Of a stretch of 64,000 bases of DNA, positions 60,317 through 64,000 are shown one piece after another. Source of the stretch: Candidatus Avispirillum faecium (GTDB lineage: Bacteria; Bacillota; Clostridia; Oscillospirales; CAG-272). The position numbers and the translations under genes were made by a program. The notes under the pieces are model-generated. The model was not told where the DNA came from and did no database searches. It saw only the letters and a program-made list of their open reading frames with translations. The stretch's first letter is position 1; the number at the start of each line of letters is the position of its first letter. Location of the stretch: positions 1 through 64,000 of the forward strand of contig CAJFOI010000022.1 of the NCBI GenBank assembly GCA_904396155.1. Direction: 5' to 3'.

Positions 60317-61837
60317 TCAATTTTTTCCAAAGGCTTCGATTTCTTCTCCATTTAACACGCGCTGCGCGTCGTTTTCCACTTTTTTTACCAGATCGGTCAG
60401 CACGTAAAACTCCCCTACGCCGTTGATGGTCACCAGCGAGTGCCGGGTGGAATAGGAATAAAAACGGTATACCGTTTCCTCCCCGGACAGCGTTGTGGCT
60501 GTGAAGGTCATATATGCATTTTCCGGGTCCGCGGCGAAGGCTTCCATTTCCTCCGGCGTCATGGTGGCATATGTGTCTGCCGCGTAGTAGTCCTGAATGG
60601 CAAGGGCAACCAGGGACTGATAGAACTTGCGAAATTCCGGGATGTAGTCTTCCGCGAGTGTTCGCCCTTCCGTGGTGACGGTGAGAAGGGGTTTGTCCTG
60701 CGCATCTACGTCGTGTTCCAGGTGAAAGTCTGCCTGCACCGTGTCCGTAGAAATGCGTATTTGACGGATGTTGGTGATATTTTCCTGATAGATATACGGA
60801 TTGATCCAGTCGATGAGCGAATACTCCAGGTACGTGTGGTTTTCTGCGCTGCAAATACCGATCACATTGGGGTACAGATTGGAGCACACATAGTATGTTC
60901 CCTCTTCCGTACGCGCAGAGAAGGACAGATCAAATTCTTGCCCTTCATATTCAAATGTGATTTCATGGGCGGGCGCATCCAGACCCACTGCCGCAAAATC
61001 CGCCGCTGTCGCGCCCAGCTTGTAGCAGGAATCCGCCTGCAGTTCCAGATAGGCAAAGATAATCTCATAGTACCCATTGGCGTCCGGATTGTACGCCGTG
61101 GGATAATCCATGATGGTCTCTGCCAGGGCGTCGGGATTGCTTTGGTCCTTTTTGTCCTTCAGGCGGATGCGCAGCAGCATTTCTCCGTCTTTGTATACGG
61201 TGAATTTGTCCACCTCGTAGTAGTTTTCCTGGGAAATACCGGTGGTCAGCACCGGTGTTACATAGTTTTCCACGGGAACCAGGATGGTGTCCGCCACTTC
61301 TGTTCCCAGAACGTATACGCTGCGCCGTCCCTCCAGCATACAGTAGTACCCGCCGCCGGTGAGAAGCCTGTCTCCCACCAGCACAGTAAACTGGTCGCCT
61401 CCGGTGGAAGTGACCGACCACCGGGCGACGGGTGTGTCCAGGCCGTATTCGGCAATTTTTTCATCGGACAGATTGCTGCCTACCTTGACTTTGGACAGGG
61501 TGTAGGCAGATACGTTTACCAGAGAAGCAAAGAGGGTCTCGTCATAGGGGACGGAATCGTACCCCCGAATCACAAATTCGTTTTCTCCCGCCTGGTAAAA
61601 GGCAAAGGTGCCGTATTCGTTTTCCACCTCAATTTGTGCGATGTCGCTGCGTTCCAGGGAGCCGAAAAGGAAAAACCGGTCTCCGTTGCCCAGCGCTTCG
61701 CCCTCCTCTGTCTCGGGGGGATCTTCCTCTGTTTCCTCCGGCGTCTGTGTCATGGGCCGGATGACGAGAAAGTATCCTGCGAGCAGGAGCACAAACAGAC
61801 AAAGCAGTGTGACGATCAGTATTTTTTGCCGTTTCAT
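60317..61837 (-). CDS. DUF4340-type membrane-anchored protein (506 aa)
   Basis: One N-terminal membrane helix (ILIVTLLCLFVLLLAGYFLV) and a long external beta-rich domain with repeated modules (GLDTPVARWSV…, GLDAPAHEITFE…), as in DUF4340 proteins that accompany GldF/GldG-like ABC systems. ATG 61837 overlaps the stop of the preceding gene (ATGA). Last gene of that leftward operon. Transported substrate unknown. Confidence 0.85.
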   Translation of the reverse strand: MKRQKILIVTLLCLFVLLLAGYFLVIRPMTQTPEETEEDPPETEEGEALGNGDRFFLFGSLERSDIAQIEVENEYGTFAFYQAGENEFVIRGYDSVPYDETLFASLVNVSAYTLSKVKVGSNLSDEKIAEYGLDTPVARWSVTSTGGDQFTVLVGDRLLTGGGYYCMLEGRRSVYVLGTEVADTILVPVENYVTPVLTTGISQENYYEVDKFTVYKDGEMLLRIRLKDKKDQSNPDALAETIMDYPTAYNPDANGYYEIIFAYLELQADSCYKLGATAADFAAVGLDAPAHEITFEYEGQEFDLSFSARTEEGTYYVCSNLYPNVIGICSAENHTYLEYSLIDWINPYIYQENITNIRQIRISTDTVQADFHLEHDVDAQDKPLLTVTTEGRTLAEDYIPEFRKFYQSLVALAIQDYYAADTYATMTPEEMEAFAADPENAYMTFTATTLSGEETVYRFYSYSTRHSLVTINGVGEFYVLTDLVKKVENDAQRVLNGEEIEAFGKN

Positions 61838-63339
61838 CCGTTCCGTCTCCTGATATACACCGCCGTTCCCACAATGCCGATGAGCACCGGCAGGGTCACT
61901 GTCAGCGCCACCGTCCACCGATTGGCCTGCGCGGTGGTGATGTCCATGCTGGTGTCGTCCAGCAGCTTCATATCGATGTCCGCGATGATCTGGTCTCTGC
62001 CGGTGAGCCGCATGGTGTTGTACAAAATGTCGCTGTTGGCGTAGGTGTTGGACAGAAGATACGCGGGATCCGTGTAGTCCGCGCTGCCGCTGACCAGCAC
62101 ATAGGAGTAGTAGTATTCATTGTTTTCCACCCGCCCCTCTCTGGAAACGGTCATCAACGGGAGGCTCCCCGCGGCGGTGACTTCCCCGTTTTGGACAGAC
62201 TCTGCACTGTCGTGGGACAAAAGAACAGGGGACGTCACTTTGGTGCCCTCCAGTGCGGGATCGTTTTCCCACAGGATTGTCAGGGGCATGGCGTTGGGCA
62301 AAATCGTTTTGGGCATCTCGTCCAGTTCAAAAAGATCCAAATACAGGGAAGCGCCCAGCTCTCCCTCTTCAGCATAATCCGCCACCAGGGTCCTGCCGTC
62401 TGTGGAAATGGAATGTTCCGCGTCCTGCACGTAGGTGTCCGGGTTGAAGGCGATGCCCCACTCGGCCAGCAGCTCGCTGAGATTGGTGAGATTGCCCGCA
62501 TGCTCCGGGGAGGTAAACACCATCAGACAGCCGTAGTCGTCCAAAAACCGGTCCAGCTTTTCGATTTCGTTGGCCTGCGTGCTGTCCGCTTCGATGCCGG
62601 CAAAATCGTAGATGGGGTCGTTTATGACGACGATGCGGGCATCCGCGTCAATTTCTTCTTTTGTCAGATCGATGTTTCGCACCTCATAGCCGGCGTCGGT
62701 AAAGAGCTCCACCAGGGCGGAAGCGTCCTCGCCCACCGTCTCTCCGTGCTGGGTCGTCATGTGGACCACAGGTTTTTCGGCGGAATGCATGGAGAGGATC
62801 GCGGACACAAACTTCTGCTCTGCCTGCAGCCCTAAGACGTCGGAGTATTGCTCGTCAAACACGAAAAAGGCTTCCAGATTGAACAGGCGAAATTCCGTAC
62901 CGCATTCCACCACGACTGAGGTGGTCTTGATATCCTGGGCCGCCGTGGTGTAAAACGCTTTGAAAAAGCCGGGATTTTTTACGATGTCTATGCATTCCAC
63001 ATGGATGTTGTCAAATTCCGATTCCAGCTGAAGCGCCAGCTGATATACGTAAAACAGCATGGGACTGGCCTCGCTGATTTTGTCCGGCTCCACGGTGAAG
63101 TAGATGTTTGTCTCCCCTTCCACATCGGCGAGGAGATCCTTGGTGGTGTCGGACAGGGAGTAGATCTGCGACGCCGTCATATCCGCATACCAGGTGAAAT
63201 GGCTTGCCAGAGCAAAAAATGCAATGTTGAAAACAATGGCCAGGGCGATTACCAGCGCCGTGATCACGGAGGACATGGCGGTATATCGGTTTCTTCTTTC
63301 TCTGTGCAGGCGCGCCCGCTGCAGCTTTTTGATGTTCAC
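61834..63339 (-). CDS. GldG-like ABC-transport auxiliary protein (about 501 aa)
   Basis: An N-terminal membrane helix (VITALVIALAIVFNIAFFAL) precedes an external domain with SLSDTTKDLLADVEGETNIYF and VVINDPIYDFAGIEADSTQ, the layout of GldG-family ABC auxiliary proteins, and ends with a C-terminal membrane helix (WTVALTVTLPVLIGIVGTAV). GTG 63339 follows GGGGAGGG; an ATG at 63357 overlapping the previous stop is the alternative. It acts with the permease upstream and the DUF4340 protein downstream. Confidence 0.85.
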   Translation of the reverse strand: MNIKKLQRARLHRERRNRYTAMSSVITALVIALAIVFNIAFFALASHFTWYADMTASQIYSLSDTTKDLLADVEGETNIYFTVEPDKISEASPMLFYVYQLALQLESEFDNIHVECIDIVKNPGFFKAFYTTAAQDIKTTSVVVECGTEFRLFNLEAFFVFDEQYSDVLGLQAEQKFVSAILSMHSAEKPVVHMTTQHGETVGEDASALVELFTDAGYEVRNIDLTKEEIDADARIVVINDPIYDFAGIEADSTQANEIEKLDRFLDDYGCLMVFTSPEHAGNLTNLSELLAEWGIAFNPDTYVQDAEHSISTDGRTLVADYAEEGELGASLYLDLFELDEMPKTILPNAMPLTILWENDPALEGTKVTSPVLLSHDSAESVQNGEVTAAGSLPLMTVSREGRVENNEYYYSYVLVSGSADYTDPAYLLSNTYANSDILYNTMRLTGRDQIIADIDMKLLDDTSMDITTAQANRWTVALTVTLPVLIGIVGTAVYIRRRNG

Positions 63340-63353
63340 GATGCGCCCTCCCC

Positions 63354-64000
63354 TCATGCAAACCTGCGCTTTTCATATACGCGCTTGGTTAGGAACAGAA
63401 AGACGGCGCACATGGAAAGATAGTACACCGCACTGGAAAAATCGAAGATCCCCATGGTGAAGTTGGAGTACCGGCTGTAGATGGAGATCCAGTTGAGGAT
63501 CTGGCGCAGCACGTAGCTGTTGAGAAACCCGTTGAGCATGGCCAGCATCACAAGGCCGCACAAGACGCCGATGGTGGTGATGGCGGCGGTGAACTGGTTT
63601 TCCGTAAGAGAGGACAGAAACATGCCGATGGCGATGAAGCAGATGCCGATGAGGATCATACCTACTGTACATCCCAGTACCCGTCCCCAGTTGGGTTCTG
63701 CATACATGCCCAGCGTGACAAAGAACAGGGAGGAGACCGCCACGGTTCCCAAAAACAAAGTGAAGGCCGCGAGAAACTTTGCCAGCACCATGCTCCACAG
63801 ACTCACCGGCGCGGTGAGGAGGAGCTGCTCCGTTTTGTTTCGCTTTTCCTCTGCGAAGGACCGCATGGTCAGCAGAGGGATCAGCACGATGTAAGCCAGC
63901 ATCAGAAGCTGAAAATACATGGACACGTCCGAGGACTGCTCCTGAAGGGTGGTCAGGCTGAACAAAAATCCGGCAGCGCATAGAAAGATCGCCATAAAGA
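63354..64000 (-). CDS. ABC-2 type permease, GldF-like (partial)
   Basis: Multi-helix permease with the intracellular motif LTMRSFAEEKRNKTEQLLLTAPVS, typical of ABC-2/GldF permeases. The N-terminus lies beyond the window edge: a Met at 63995 is probably internal (MAIFLCAAGFLFS is normally the first helix after ~20 residues). The ATPase partner would be further right. Its stop overlaps the start region of the GldG-like gene. Confidence 0.88.
   Translation of the reverse strand, partial: FMAIFLCAAGFLFSLTTLQEQSSDVSMYFQLLMLAYIVLIPLLTMRSFAEEKRNKTEQLLLTAPVSLWSMVLAKFLAAFTLFLGTVAVSSLFFVTLGMYAEPNWGRVLGCTVGMILIGICFIAIGMFLSSLTENQFTAAITTIGVLCGLVMLAMLNGFLNSYVLRQILNWISIYSRYSNFTMGIFDFSSAVYYLSMCAVFLFLTKRVYEKRRFA

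Noticed and set aside
60440..62044. Long open frame on the plus strand opposite the DUF4340 gene
   Set aside because: Antisense shadow of a high-GC gene; no ribosome site and no recognisable protein. Similar long antisense frames opposite the primase-helicase (53399–54562) and murC (58822–59715) were rejected for the same reason.
1..64000. CRISPR arrays, rRNA genes and transposase genes
   Set aside because: No regularly spaced direct repeats with unique spacers, no rRNA sequence and no IS-type transposase frame were seen.

Overview
The window looks like a low-to-moderate-GC Gram-positive anaerobe of the Clostridia, plausibly a gut Oscillospiraceae-like genome. The basis is the chromosomal murC–tRNA-Trp and spoVG genes, an agr-type peptide quorum-sensing locus, lipobox lipoproteins, and intergenic palindromic repeat families of the kind common in that group. 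Taxonomy is inferred from gene content only.

Layout. (A) 1–11,069 holds a thiotemplated biosynthetic operon without a condensation domain: acyl carrier protein, acyl-AMP ligase, nucleotidyltransferase-fold protein, thymidylate-kinase-like protein, two BtrH/papain-fold putative acyltransferases, an adenylation–carrier didomain and two fused ABC exporters. A DNRLRE-like lipoprotein, a secreted metalloprotease and a membrane-anchored protein follow to 13.8 kb. (B) 13.9–18.5 kb carries two ECF-sigma modules, another membrane protein and a family of palindromic intergenic repeats. (C) 18.65–18.84 kb holds a deleted integrase remnant and a copy of the 3' end of tRNA-Trp. (D) 18.84–24.0 kb holds a tyrosine recombinase beside a perfect 35-bp inverted-repeat pair enclosing a strong promoter (a likely invertible switch), a 100-aa protein, and agrB, agrD, response regulator and histidine kinase. 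(E) 24.0–35.1 kb is a second, paralogous biosynthetic operon (phosphopantetheinyl transferase, two ABC exporters, a Cys-nucleophile esterase-like protein, nucleotidyltransferase, BtrH-like, carrier protein, acyl ligase). (F) 35.5–47.4 kb is a very AT-rich module: carrier protein, deacetylase-like, formyltransferase-like, radical SAM–glycosyltransferase fusion, PHP–GH3 fusion, UDP-sugar pyrophosphorylase, a pseudokinase/kinase pair and a pyruvate-kinase-like protein. (G) 47.8–58.1 kb is the backbone of an integrative element (Fic proteins, RHH protein, replication genes, excisionase-like protein, repressor, integrase), partly decayed, ending in the 3' end of tRNA-Trp. (H) 58.1–64.0 kb is chromosome: tRNA-Trp, murC, spoVG and a GldFG/DUF4340-type ABC operon.

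How it fits together. A 76-bp segment including the last 25 bp of tRNA-Trp occurs at both 18.8 and 58.0 kb (one mismatch). The intervening 39 kb therefore looks like an island integrated in tRNA-Trp, abutting the remnant of an older related element: tandem accretion of islands, each side with a version of the same unusual biosynthetic operon. Inside the younger island a 12-bp motif lies exactly 21 bp upstream of a -10 box at three promoters: before the recombinase, before agrB and before the phosphopantetheinyl transferase. This suggests one response-regulator regulon. The predicted AgrD peptide has Ser where Cys normally closes the ring. Proposed system: phase-variable, quorum-controlled production and export of a carrier-protein-tethered amide product, possibly glycosylated or nucleotide-linked. 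Product and chemistry are unknown.
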